NCBI GenBank assembly: GCA_947179485.1
Contig: OX359245.1
Coordinates: forward strand, 68,931,067-68,995,066
Direction of reading: 5' to 3'
Length of the DNA: 64,000 nucleotides
DNA from: Allacma fusca
Lineage: Eukaryota > Arthropoda > Collembola > Symphypleona > Sminthuridae
Under the pieces are notes generated by a model, which saw only the letters and a list, made by a program, of their open reading frames with translations, was not told the DNA's origin and did no database searches. This document shows, piece by piece, positions 38,265 to 49,598 of the stretch. Position 1 is the stretch's first letter, and every line of letters begins with the position of its first letter. The translations under genes were made by a program, and so were the position numbers.

Positions 38265-38590
38265 ACTTGTACCTTTACCCGTACATGTACCCATATAACA
38301 GGTAGTTTAAAATTGTGTACCTTTACCCGTACATGTACCCATATAACAGGTACTTTAAAATTGTGTACATTTACCCCTACATGTACCCATATAACAGGTG
38401 CTTTAAAATTGTGTACCTTTACCCATACCTGTACCCACATTAAGGGGTCCAAATTTGTTGTATCTGCACCTGATCTCAATTTAAATTGTTATACTAGTAC
38501 CTGAAATGTACCTATACCCGAAAAGAATCCAAATACTGGACCCTCGGGTGCAGGACGTACCTGGAAACCCGGACGTGTACCCAGGCCACA
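38265..38590 (+). mobile_element. GTACC-rich hAT-like fragment with an internal 48-bp tandem repeat
   Basis: Three and a half copies of a 48-bp unit (GTACCTTTACCCGTACATGT, then ACCCATATAACAGGTACTTT, then AAAATTGT). These are followed by ACCTGATCTCAATTTAAATT and an end near CAGTGTGGCCTGGGTACA (read inward from 38591). The relative at 46424-46650 has two units. No matched left end or duplication. Confidence 0.5.
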
Positions 38591-39856
38591 CTGTAAGAAA
38601 ATTAAACGCTGCAATCACATTTCATGACTTACATACATGATATGCACAGATACAATAATCTCGAAAACCTATATGAAATTTTAGTGCAAAAAATAATTGC
38701 GAACGTGATTAATTACTGGGCATTTTAATTTTACTGAAACATTGCTTAAAAATTATTTGAAAACTTAGATCACGAGTCTGCAAAATGGTTTAAGAAACAA
38801 ACTTAGTTTATGTAATACGGGATGCCAAAAGTCCCCATTGATCCATTGCACAGATACTGGCACCTATTTTACACAACACTTCGGTATGCACTCTTTTATG
38901 TTCAACGCTCAAGTATTGTAGCACTGTTAAAGTACGCCTTAAGAAAAATTATATTGTAATCCTCAAACGAATTAACATTATTAGAACATTATTTTTTATC
39001 GATATATTTTGCATATGAGGGGCACTAACTTTTGGGCATTTATGTGTGCACTAACTATGCTATTGATTTGAGATTATGTTGCTTTCAAATTCTCTTTAAT
39101 CGTTATTTTATTTCTCATAATTATCCTCAATAATTTACTTCCATTAGACTAAATAACCGGAGCATTAATTGAATTTGAATTCTCTGGATTTTCAAAAAGG
39201 AAAATAACTACGTCTTTGTTAAGGAGAGTTTTAAATAATTATTTTTAATATTAAATTTGCCTATTTATGAAATAAGGACTAAATAATTGGAATAGATGTT
39301 GTTTTTGAATTAAATGACATTCAATTAATTTATTATTTACCAAAAAATTAATGTAATAATTGCCACATCACTCGATAAGCTTTAGTCGATTCTGTCATTA
39401 AGAACCACATTTTGAATCAAATTAAATTAATTTTAATTAATAATCGTAGTTAACAATAAGGGTATTTAGCGCGTAAGGTTATTAGAATAAGGGTATTAGA
39501 ATGCATTTCAGACTTTTTTGCCCTCAATCTTAACAAACTTACCGAGTATTTCTAAAATTTAGGAGACAATCTGCGAATTATTTTATTTTAGCTATAAAAA
39601 TAAATTCGTTTTAGCTCTGTTCGAATTCATATTGGAGACCATAAATTGCCTGTCAAATAGTTTGCAATTAATGTGATTAAGCTCCAAGTTAAACACATGT
39701 GTAACGCCTCGGATACGATACACTTTTCTAGGAATCAACTCCAGCATTACGCTTGTTACCGTTGCAAATAAATTTTTTGCTAAAAGGAAAAAATTCTAAA
39801 TTTCACATTCTATATTTCGCTTTAAACAGTATAACTCTACAAATCATTGCAAAATA

Positions 39857-41039
39857 ATGCATGACAAAATTGCAATAAAATTTATGCACAAGGGGCTCTT
39901 CTGGAACCGTTACGTTTGCTTCTGCCCTTTTGTCTGGAATAATGAAACCAATATTTTAACCTGCACAGCGTGCCATTGGAAAAAATTATGGTGGTATTTA
40001 GATATCCTGAATGTGAGATATTTCTTTGTCTACAGCTGTATTTTCTTCGCCATGTTGAATGATAGTCAGCATTCCTTCTTGATTGTGTGTTTCACGGCTT
40101 GCCTCCTTCCTTTGCTTGCACAACTGTTTCTATTAAAATGTTACGCTGATTTTCCTCCAGTTGTGGATCACTTAAAGGTGTGTCTGCAACCATTCCAGGG
40201 TTCGATTTGCATTGTAATCTATAAACAAATTTCGAAATGAAATTATTTTTATTACCCCAAGTTTAATAAAAATTGTTTTGCTTTTAAATATTCCAGAAGA
40301 GTGGTTCAAAGAAAGTTTAAACATGAAGTTTAGTTTGAGTTCTGTCAACCGATGTGGTGCCCTTCTGCAAGCGATATATTACAACACACTGGCAATGATA
40401 ATGATGTTTGCTGCGGCGTCCTGGATAATTCCAGGCGATCCCGTTTTCCCCACCTCTTTAGCAAAGGAGCCCGAGAATTTGTCCTGGTTTATTTATTTTG
40501 CTCAAATTCTTTGGGTCCTCTACACTCTCATCTCAATGATGGGAGCCTTGGATTCCGTTCTTTTTGTTTTTGTTGTATGGGTCTTTTCTGGACCAGATAT
40601 ATTAGGCGAATTGGTGTATGAGCCACGGAAGCAACGTAATGTTCACCAGAATTTCTATAATTTTTCCAGAGATTTTAGAAAATTTACAATTTTTGGGAAA
40701 ATTGTTGAGAATTTTTATGGTCCGGTTATCATTCCAAGCCTCCAGTGTTGTTTAACTGGGGTTGTAATTTACGCCTCTTATGTTACCATTCGAAGGGTAG
40801 GGATTCTGTCTGTGATACTTTCTGTTTTATCCTTCACAGCGCTTATTTGTCTCTTAGTGACTTTCACCCTTCTGTCTTGGAAAATCTGTTGTTTGAGGAG
40901 AGAGCTTACGAAAACTATTCAGTCCTTTCTCCCAATACAGATACATGTGGGTCAGTTTTACTTTGTGGATCGAGGGTTAGTGTTGACGATGATTTCTATT
41001 ATGTTGCAATCCATCGTAAACTTACTGATTGTTCAGTAG
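39857..41039 (+). CDS. GR-2: gustatory receptor-like seven-helix protein, two exons, 361 aa
   Basis: Exons 39857-40199 and 40297-41039 join in frame as PFQ-EEWFK. The intron starts with the unusual GTTCGA. Starts MHDKIAIKFMHKGLFWNRY, with PFVWNNETN in the usual N-terminal position. Seven hydrophobic segments end in FYFVDRGLVLTMISIMLQSIVNLLIVQ, close to the Gr-family C-terminus. Compared with GR-3 it lacks 12 codons just before WKICC (near 40876) and is altered around ILNVRYFFVYS, although frame is kept. It is either a functional diverged duplicate or one losing constraint. Expected role is contact chemoreception. The ligand cannot be read from sequence. Confidence 0.7.
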
Positions 41040-41089
41040 CATGTAAAACAAATGTCTTTTAGTGTTTAAAAACTCACAGGGTAGTTCAT

Positions 41090-41290
41090 CGTAGTGTTGT
41101 GTTTGCACCATTCCGTTCCACGATATTTGATATGGTCTGGTCTTTCTGCACATTCGGATTAAGGGACATTATCCGGGTTTTTTTCTGGACCAGAACCATC
41201 ACTCTCGTAGTTTCGCCGGATCAGGGAGGATCGGACCAGACCATGTGGATTAAACATCAGTATTTTTGGTCTGGACCAAACTAGCCCCTG
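41090..41290. repeat. GGTCTGGACCAGA-rich repeat
   Basis: Starts TAGTGTTGTGTTTGCACCAT, which resembles the YAGTG-type hAT ends. It contains ATGGTCTGGTC, TCTGGACCAGAACC, GATCGGACCAGACC and GGTCTGGACCAAAC. A shorter copy lies at 49030-49165 in the duplicated segment, so this insertion predates the duplication. Confidence 0.45.
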
Positions 41291-42149
41291 CGCAATTCGT
41301 TACGCGTAATTTAAATGTTCATTGCATATTGTTTGGGTGTGGGTAAAATATTTAAATACCGGAGCTTTTATGTGAAACTTAAAATGTGTATTCATTATGT
41401 TTGTAAGATTTAAGCTATATATGACATGATATATAAACGTCTGAGAACTAACTGAGAGATAAGTGTGTTTTAGCGCTATATTTGTTGTGGTCTGGTCAAA
41501 ACGCAGGACCGTTTCATGTGATATAATGCACATATGCTTTAATGTTTTAAATGTTCAGTGATATATTGTATATATGTGAATAAATCATTTATGTAAATAC
41601 TTATTAAGATTTATAAATAAAATTTACTGGAACTTTCTAAGTTACTGGAATGCTCAAGATTACAAATGTTACTTGAGAATTTCCGAAAACTCTGAATCAT
41701 TCTACCACTTGAACAAATTAATTCATTTGTCCCTTGTGCGGTCCATAGTTGTTCCACAGAATACGTTGGAACATGTCTTTCATTTTTTTGTATTTCTATA
41801 TTTCTATGATTTTGCCTTTCTTTCCATTTTTATTACTACCATAAAGAACTATTTTCGCAAAAACCATGTAGAAGTGTAAAGGGTAGAAGGTAAAGGTTCT
41901 ATGTAAAAGATCGTAAAGTGCTCTTTATGGCTGTATAATGAAATGTCAGAAATGGAATCGGAATTCATCGGAATATCATTAAATTATAATACCAATACCG
42001 ATACTTACTTTCCAATTCTGATTAGAATTCCAATACCTAATTTTACTTAATTTTTAATTCCGATTCCGATTCTAATACTTTAAATTTTTCAATTCTTTTT
42101 CGATTCCGATTCCAATTCTGATTCCGATTTTCAACCCTGCTATAATCAC
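41291..42149. other. Intergenic stretch with a CCGATTCCGATT-rich patch
   Basis: No gene. At 41950-42130, GATTCCGATTCCAAT-type units form another simple motif-rich patch of uncertain origin. Confidence 0.4.
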
Positions 42150-42287
42150 AAAGCTCATTAAGTTCCTCCACTGCAAACATTGCAAACTGATTTATGTTAG
42201 CGTAAATTTGATCGCTTGCGAAAAGATTTCTTCGGATATTAAAGTCGAATTTTTGTGTGCTATTCACTTCCCCTATGTCTACATTAA
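42150..42287 (-). pseudogene. Remnant of an acyltransferase (WSD) last exon
   Basis: The reverse strand reads QKFDFNIRRNLFASDQIYANINQF, then AVEELNEL, matching the final exon of WSD-2. A 9-bp duplication (TTTGCAATG) adds three residues. No upstream exons follow on this strand, so it is a decayed fragment. Confidence 0.75.
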
Positions 42288-42469
42288 TAACTGCAAAATC
42301 AACGCGACATGACTACAGTAAAAAGTATTTGTAGAGAGTCCTGAATAAATAAAAAACACGTTCATGTCTTTCCAAGTAATCCGGACACGTGGAATGTGGA
42401 AACAGGGAAATTTGTAAGAGTCTCGCCAAAACCAATGCGTTCACGTTCACAGTATGCTTTTAGTACTCG

Positions 42470-42565
42470 GAACAGTTCAGTTCAATTCGGTTTCGGTTCA
42501 GTTCAAGCAAAAAAAGTTCAGTTCAGTTCAGTTTTACCCTATGAACTGAACTGAATCGGTGAATC
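42470..42565. repeat. Short GTTCAGTTCAGTT-rich patch
   Basis: Related in motif to hAT-like element 1 (GAACTG units in both orientations), but without ends. Probably a small relic. Confidence 0.4.
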
Positions 42566-42827
42566 AAACAATTCAGTCGCAGTGTTTGGTAAGCAATAAC
42601 ATTGGCTGATGTACATATGTACATAGAACTCCGAATTTAGTCTTCCGAGTCAATCCCAGGAAAAATTAATTTCTTCTTCCTATTAACCTGTTCCTAATCG
42701 CATTTATCATAGCAATCTGTGCACTGGAGAATGGACAAATTATCTGTTCTTGATGAAGGTAATGTACTCAACGTTCCGAAACTCACTAACTGTACAACTA
42801 TAAAACAACTACTATACTGTCCACAGA

Positions 42828-44564
42828 CAGATCTATGCAAAATACTTGATCTTCGATGCCAAAATACAAAATAAAATACCTGAATTAAATTATGGAAAAT
42901 AGAAAATACAAAGTGAAATACCTCAGGTTACATTAGTGCTGTCCATGGGAACAGGAGACACCCAGGTTTTTGGGAACAGGAGCAGGAATGGGTGCGTACG
43001 GGAACACAAATTTTGTTCCCAAAACACTTTGGGAACGTTTGGGAACATAGAAATTGTTCCCAAAATATAGGAACAAAAGCGGGTTTGGGAACAGGAACAA
43101 AACGTGTACCTACCCGGTATTCACATGAAGTTTATAATATAAAAAATCTCACAATCAAAATAATATTTTAAAAGGACGTTGCAACATATCAAATAAGTCA
43201 CTCGTTCGCACGTCAATATTTAACAAAAAAATAAATTATTATTATTTAACACGTGGAATTCTCTAGAACTTAAACCCAAAATTGTAGCTCAGAAAACTCC
43301 AGCGTGCTCTTTCCTTATTAGCTCAGCAAAAGTATATTGAAAGTGCTACTTGTCTTAGCTAATTTCAGTTACTACTGTACTTTGCGCTGCGATAATTAAT
43401 TTAATGACAGTTACTGAATTCTCATTTAAATTCGAGTAGCTAATGGTATTACAGATGGTGTGCTGATATTTATTTTTAATAAAGTCGATCTGAAATTTGG
43501 CTTTTTAAATCGATGCATAAATGTGTAGGTTGTACTTTTCTGCTAGTCTTTAAGTACTTTTGGGAACAGGAACAGGAACATCCCTGTTCCTGCAGGAACA
43601 GGTCCAGGAACTTTGAATTGGTACCCATTTTTATGGGAACAGGAACAGGGCCATTGCTTTAGTTCCTGAAAAAATGGGTACAGGTACAGGAACAGGTATG
43701 GGTACCAAATTTCCGTTCCCATGGACAGCACTAGGTTACATTGATAAAATAAAAATAAAAATACAATACTTGGTAGAAAATTTAAAATACTCAAATACAA
43801 AATACTGTATTTTAAATACAATATTTTTCTTAAAATACTCACCTAATCCTCACTATTTTCGTATTCTAGAACAAACATTTTAAAACAGTCACTTCAAAGA
43901 CTGCATATAAGACATGTGTAGTAACAAATTGTTTAACGGTTGCGGAATAGATCAGTCCATTATAATTATATTTTAAGTCGTTTTGACTGTTAATGATGTA
44001 ACAGATTAATATGAAATTTTTATTTATTAGGAAATTAATGTATTTTCAGAATAATTATTATAAAAAGAGGCTAGTAACTGAAAATTAAATCGAGTAGGTA
44101 TTCGTCTTCGGCGTATCTTAAAGATCGTTGTTGAAGAGGCAAAATGGTCTGTGCTGTAAAAACCATGCGCACATAGACCATTTTACCTCTTCAACGACGA
44201 TGTACAGTATCGAGAATCTGAACATGTTTGATGTAGCCAAGGGATTCATTCCAACGTATGTTATTCTAATATGTAAAATGGAATTTTCATATACATTGCA
44301 CATCGTATAAGCTACATACAGTGTCAAAATCAGAAATAATACCAGCGAAAAGTATTTTGAGCAAAATACTTTATTTGAATTACATTTCATATTTCATTGA
44401 GAGTAAGTAAATGCCAAATACTTTTGTACTTCCTGGCTCTCAAAATACTAAGTTCAAAATACTTGCTTACTGCTTACCAACTTTGAAATACAAAATACAA
44501 AATACTTTTTGGTCTGCAAATACGTATTTTAAAATACTGTATTTGAAAATACTGCATAGCTCTG
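42828..44564. mobile_element. hAT-like non-autonomous element 6 (AAAATAC-rich), carrying element 7
   Basis: Exact 8-bp duplication TCCACAGA (42820-42827, 44565-44572). Ends are CAGATCTATGCAAAATAC and, inward from the right, CAGAGCTATGCAGTATTTT. Same family as element 4, and parts align along its left 120 bp. It is interrupted at GGTTACAT by element 7. The middle contains GTAAAATGG hairpin sequences (44120-44200), and there is no transposase frame. Confidence 0.8.
42934..43733. mobile_element. hAT-like non-autonomous element 7 (GGAACAGG-rich), nested in element 6
   Basis: Perfect 8-bp duplication GGTTACAT (42926-42933, 43734-43741). Ends are TAGTGCTGTCCATGGGAAC and, inward from the right, TAGTGCTGTCCATGGGAACG. 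It is exactly 800 bp. Both ends are packed with GGGAACAGGAACAGG units; the centre (about 43130-43540) is plain. The uninterrupted site survives in element 4 near 19689-19702. Confidence 0.85.
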
Positions 44565-44836
44565 TCCACAGATTTCGAATCGGAACTGGATACTGCACTT
44601 TCTGTTGTAGAACATGAGTACTGTTATTTTTTGTGTCGTTTCTTTTTGTTCAAAAATCCGAAATCCACTTTTCTTTTTTATCTTCGGTTGTACTGACTCT
44701 AGTTCCGGGATGCCAACAACGACGAGCAATGCAAATAGCAATGTATTATGCGCCATCAATGAAAATGAATGCTGGCAATAAAAACATGGAAAGATCGTTC
44801 CAGAAATATAGGAATGAAAGATGTACGTTGGTGGCA

Positions 44837-45057
44837 TAATTCCCTCCACTTCCACATAATTCCCTCCACTTCCACATAATTTCCTCCACTTCCACATAAT
44901 TCCCTCCACTTCCACATAATTTCCTCCACTTCCACATAATTTCCTCCACTTCCACATAATTTCCTCCACTTCCACATAATTTCCTCCACTTCCACATAAT
45001 TTCCTCCACTTCCACATAATTTCCTCCACTTCCACATAATTCCCTCCACTTCCCTCC
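44837..45057. repeat. 20-bp minisatellite, about 11 units
   Basis: Unit TCCCTCCACTTCCACATAAT with a T/C switch at one place (TTCCTCC vs TCCCTCC), in exact 20-bp register. Open frames across it on the reverse strand (EVEEIMWKWRKLCGSG-like) are by-products. Confidence 0.9.
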
Positions 45058-45356
45058 ATTTAACTGCAATTCCCCCTACTTCCCCACAATTCCCTCAACT
45101 TCCCTCCATTTCTCCAAAATTCCCTCCATTTCCCTACAATTCCCTCTACTTCCCCACAATTCCCTATAATTCTCCACAATTCCCTCCACTACCCCACAAT
45201 TCCCTATAATTCTCCACAATTACCTCCACTACCCCACAATTCCCTCCACTTATTTCCACTTCCCTCAACTTCCCTCCACTTAATTCGTGGAGGGAATTGT
45301 GGGGAATTGTGGGGAATTGTGGGGAATTGTGGGGAAGTGGAGGGTATTGTGGGGAT
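45058..45356. repeat. Degenerate extension of the minisatellite, ending in an inverted block
   Basis: CCCCACAATTCCCTC-type units continue less regularly to about 45285. They then switch strand to GTGGGGAATTGTGGGGAATT units (45288-45356), making a large hairpin potential. Confidence 0.75.
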
Positions 45357-46144
45357 TTGCTACCGAAAAATATATCATGTATACGTATGTGTTTGCACCC
45401 GGGGTGCTTTGTTTCGTTCATTATTGCTCTAATTCCTCCCATACCAAATAATGCTAGTTTTTCACTTTTTAGTCGTAAAAGCATCTTCGTTTTGGTTTTT
45501 TTAAATACTCATTTTTTATTCAATTGTTTTCAAAATTTTCTTGACTTAATGAGTCCATAATATATAATAGTAATTCATTATTAAAATTTTCATGAAGCTC
45601 AAATAATTTAATTAGTTGTTAATATTGGAAAGACTTCAAGTTACGTCTCGAATATTGAACGTTATGATTATGACAACCATAATTCGCATTTTTAAGTAAT
45701 TAATTTTTAAGGGTCCAAGCCCTTGTTCGCACATTATAAGATTTTGCACACTAGTTTGCAATAATGAGACAGACATGTGTGCAAGTTTTTATCAAAATTG
45801 TTGTGGGGGAAGACCTTTAAAAAAACTGCAATGTATTGGGATAGGCAATTCCGTAGACTCAAGGGAAAACTTTGGTATAAACAGCTTCAGATCTCGTAGA
45901 CTATACATGCTGAAGAGATGAGTTAAACATTGGAGGTTTTACAAATTCTGTCATTGACTTTAAGCCTTTAATATTCGGATTTGGTCAAAGGGTGTAGAAG
46001 TTATTCTTAAATCTTTTTTTTTCAAGGGGGGGGGGGGTAAGTGCATATCTACGCTTTGCGTTTTTTACGAAAACGAATTTTTTCAAAAGTTGAAAATTCT
46101 AATTTTTGCGAATGAGTAAAAAAGCATCTTCGTAAAAATGTAGC
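45357..46144. other. Gene-free stretch
   Basis: AT-rich; includes a run of twelve G near 46026-46037. No gene recognised. Confidence 0.4.
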
Positions 46145-46400
46145 TCTTCTGAATCGACTAAAGCTTATCGAGTGATGTGGCAATAAAATTATTGCATCAA
46201 TTTTTTGGTAAAAAACAAATTTATTGAATGTCATTTAATTTAAAAACAACATCTCTTCCAATAATTATTTAGTCCTAATTTCATAAATAGGCAAATTTTA
46301 AAAATAATTATTTAAAACTCTCCTTAATAAGGAAGTAATTATTTTGTTTTTTGAAAATGCGGGAATTCAAACACAGTTAAAGCTCCTGTTATTTAATCTC
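46145..46400 (-). repeat. Inverted third copy of part of the duplicated segment
   Basis: The reverse complement of about 39140-39400, and so of 46970-47215: CACTCGATAAGCTTTAGTCG, AGACTAAATAAT-like and AGGAGAGTTTTAAATAATTA appear inverted. The upstream part of the duplication was therefore also copied in inverted orientation. Confidence 0.7.
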
Positions 46401-46423
46401 ATGGAAGCCATTTTAAGTTGTGC

Positions 46424-46650
46424 CCTTCACGGGAACAAAAATCCTGGACCTGTTCCTGGATCCATATAACAGGTACTTTAAAACTGTGCGCCTTTACCCC
46501 TACCTGTACCCATATAACGGGTACTTTAAAATTGTGTACCTTTACCCGTACTTGTACCCATATTAAGGGGTCCAAATTTGTTGTATCTGCACCTGATCTC
46601 AATTTGAATTGTTGTACATATACCTGAAATGTACCTGTACCCAATGTAAC
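46424..46650 (+). mobile_element. Fragment of a GTACC-rich hAT-like element
   Basis: Begins TTGTGCCCTTCACGGGAACA, close to the YAGTGC...GGGAAC end of element 7. It continues with two of the 48-bp units seen at 38265. No target duplication found. Confidence 0.5.
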
Positions 46651-46684
46651 ATGTACCATATGCATTGCACATATATACATATAC

Positions 46685-49165
46685 TGGCACCTTTTTTACA
46701 CAACACTTCTGTATGTACCTACTCTTTTATGTTCAACGTTTAAGTATTGTAGCACTGTTAAAGTATGCCTTGAGAAATATTATATTGTAATCCTCAAACG
46801 AATTAACATTATAACCATATTATGTGTTAACAATATATTTTGCATATGAGGGGCACTACCTTTAGGACATTTATGTGTGCTTTAACTACGCTATTGATTT
46901 GAGATTGTTTTGTTTTCAAATTCTCTTTAATCGTTATTTTCCTTTCTCACAATTATCCTCAATTCACTTCCATTAGAATAAATAACAGGAGCTTTAACTG
47001 TGTTTGAATTTCCGAATTTTAAAACAATAAAATAATTACTTACTTACCAAGGAGAGTTTTAAATAATTATTTTTAATATTTGCAAATTATGTAATGCAGA
47101 CTAAATAATTGGAACACATGTTGTTTTTGAAATTAATGACATTAAATTAATTTGTTATTTCCCCCAAAAATGGATATAATAATTGCCACTTCACTCGATA
47201 AGCTTTAGTCGATTCTGTCATGAAGAGTCACATTTTGAATTGTAATTGGGTTTCGAATGTCTAAAAATAAGGACAGAGTGCTGATTTAATTTTTCAGAAT
47301 TAAATTAATTTCAATTATTAATCATAGTAACAAATAAGCATATTTATGTATATTGAAAGCATTTAGAACTTTTTTGCCCCTAATCGTAACAAACTCACCG
47401 AGTATTTCTAAAATATGGAAAACAATCTGCGAATTATTTTATTTTGGTTATGAAAATAAAGTCGTTTTAGCTCTGATTAAATTAATATTAGAGGCCATAA
47501 ATCCCCAGTCAAGTAGCTTGCAATAAATGTGAATGTAAATCTCCAAGTTAACTAAATGTGTAACGCCTCGGATACAATACACTTTTTTAGAAATCAACTC
47601 CAGCATTACGCGCGTGGCCGTCGCGAATAAATATTTTGCTGAAAGGAAAAAATTCGAAATTTCCCATTTCTATTTCACACTTAAACACTACAGTTCTACA
47701 AATCATTGCAAAATAATGCATGACAATATAGCAATAAAATTTATGCACAAGGGGCTCTTCTGGAACCGTTACGTTTGCTTCTGCCCTTTTGTCTGGAATA
47801 AGGAAACCAATACTATATCTTGCACATCATCCCCTTGGAACAAATTATGGTGGTATTTAAATATCCTGAATGTGATCGGCTACGAGACGTTTTTTTGTCT
47901 ACAGTTGTATTTTCTTCGCCACGTGGAAAACGCTGATAGTCAGCGTTCCTTCTTGATTGTGTGTTTCACGGGTGGCCTCCTTCCTTTGCTTGTACAACTG
48001 TTTCTGATTAGACGTTACGTTGATTTTCCACCCGTTGTGGATCACTTAAAGGTGTTTCTGCAACCATTCCAGGGTTCGATTTTCATCATTATCTATAATA
48101 AATTAAACAAATTTCCAAAAGAAATTATTTTACCCCAATTTTAATAAAAATTGTTTTGCTTTTAAATATTCCAGAAGAGTGGTTCAAAGGAAGTTCAAAC
48201 ACGAAGTTTAGGTTGAGTTCTGTCAACCAATGTGGCGCCCTTCTGCAAGCGATATATTACAACACACTGGCAATGATAGTGATGTTTGCTGCGGCCTCGT
48301 GGATAATTCCAGGCGATCCCGTTTTCCCCACCTCTTTAGCAAAGGAGCCCGAGAATTTGTCCTGGTTTATTTATTTTGCTCAGATTCTTTGGCTCCTCTA
48401 CACACTTATCTCAATGATGGGAGTCTTGGATTCCGTTCTTTTTGTTTTTGTTGTATGGGGCTTTTCTGGACCAGACATATTAGGTGAATTGGTTTATGAG
48501 CCTCGGAAGCAACGTAATAATCACAGGAATTTCAATAGTTTTTCCAGAGATTTTAGAAAATTTACAATTTTTGGGAAAATTGTTGAGAATTTTTATGGTC
48601 CGGTTATCATTCCAAGCCTCCAGGGTTGTTTAACTGTGGTTGTTATTTACGCCTCTTATGGAGCCATTCGAAGGGTAGGGATTCTGTCTGTGATACTTTC
48701 TGTTTTATCCTTCACAGCCCTTATTTGTCTCTTAGTGACTTTCATCCTTTTGGGTCGATTTGACCAGCAATCCTTGGAAGTTCTTTCGTCCTGGAAAATC
48801 TGTTGTTTTAGGAGAGAGTTTACGAAAACTCTTGAGTCCTTTCTCCCAATACAGATACATGTAGGTCAGTTTTACTTTGTGGATCGAGGGTTAGTGTTGA
48901 CAATGATTTCTATTATGTTGCAATGCATCATAAACTTACTGATTGTTCAATAGCATTTTTAGAAAATATACAATTTTCAGGTAAAACAAGGGTTTTTTTA
49001 GTGTTTAAAAACTCATGAGGTATTTAACAGTAGTGTTGTGTTTGCACCATTCCGTTCCTCGTTATTTGATCTGGTCTGGTCTTTCCGCACCTCCGAACCA
49101 AGGGACATATCTTTGGGTTTTTTTCCTGGACCAGAGTCGTACTTTCGTCGGATCAGGGAGGATCG
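46685..49165 (+). repeat. Segmental duplication, copy B (contains GR-3)
   Basis: Counterpart of 38860-41290. The receptor exons, intron, more than 800 bp upstream and the GGTCTGG-rich repeat downstream all align. Confidence 0.7.
47716..48953 (+). CDS. GR-3: gustatory receptor-like seven-helix protein, two exons, 378 aa
   Basis: Exons 47716-48073 and 48175-48953 join in frame (PFQ-EEWFKGSSNTKF). The intron starts GTTCGA, as in GR-2. The start MHDNIAIKFMHKG aligns with GR-2; the longer upstream frame uses a non-ATG start and is ignored. Seven hydrophobic segments; the last is GLVLTMISIMLQCIINLLIVQ after FYFVDR. It retains the GRFDQQSLEVLS segment missing in GR-2, so this copy is closer to the ancestral length. 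Tandem paralogue of GR-2 by segmental duplication. Likely a taste or contact-pheromone receptor; the ligand is unknown. Confidence 0.75.
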
Positions 49166-49356
49166 GATATATTGCATATATGTGAATAAAACATTTATGT
49201 AAATATCGATTATGTTATATAATTATATCATAAATACTTTGTACAAAGGTAAAAAATCAAAAGTCAACTATAGTATAATTTAAGCCTAAATTCTTTGGAC
49301 TCCATTACACAAAGGTAGTTATGATGAAAATATAAAAAATCATGTGGTTCTATTAA
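49166..49356. other. Short intergenic stretch after GR-3
   Basis: Starts as a truncated GGTCTGG-rich repeat. Nothing further recognised. Confidence 0.35.
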
Positions 49357-49394
49357 AAAGCTCATGAAGTTCCTCCACTGTAAACAGATTCATG
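49357..49394 (-). pseudogene. Tiny remnant of an acyltransferase last exon
   Basis: The reverse strand reads CAGTGGAGGAACTTCATGAG, identical to the end of the WSD-2 coding region (AVEELHELL). Its position downstream of GR-3 parallels the larger remnant downstream of GR-2. Confidence 0.6.
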
Positions 49395-49598
49395 GTAGGT
49401 ATTTAGTTTTATGAATTCTTAAGTTCTACACTTAAGCGTAATTATTTATTATTACCCTATTTTTATTACGATTGTGTTGTGTCCTTTTTCCTTTTAGCTG
49501 TAATGTCAATTCTGTTACCCTCAAATAGAATTTTCTACATTTTCATCTGTAAACGTTTGTAGGTTTTAGAAAAATAAAAACTCAAGATCGCCACTTAA

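Larger units (their letters stand above)
38860..41290 (+). repeat. Segmental duplication, copy A (contains GR-2)
   Basis: Alignable by eye with 46685-49165 from TATGYACTCTTTTATGTTCA through the receptor exons to the GGTCTGG-rich repeat behind them. Coding and non-coding parts are both conserved, so the unit was duplicated as DNA. Shared landmarks include CACTCGATAAGCTTTAGTCG and GTAACGCCTCGGATAC. Confidence 0.7.

Noticed and set aside
44837-45057. Regular short repeats resembling a CRISPR array
   Set aside because: There are no unique spacers; the unit is a continuous 20-bp tandem, and the genome is eukaryotic.
44529-45069. Three overlapping reverse-strand frames of 97-176 codons
   Set aside because: They are the 20-bp minisatellite read in three frames (repeating VEEIMWKWRKLCGSG); 60 bp is a multiple of three, so all frames stay open.
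46026-46037. Run of twelve G
   Set aside because: An isolated homopolymer, too short and single to support a structural claim, and prone to sequencing error.
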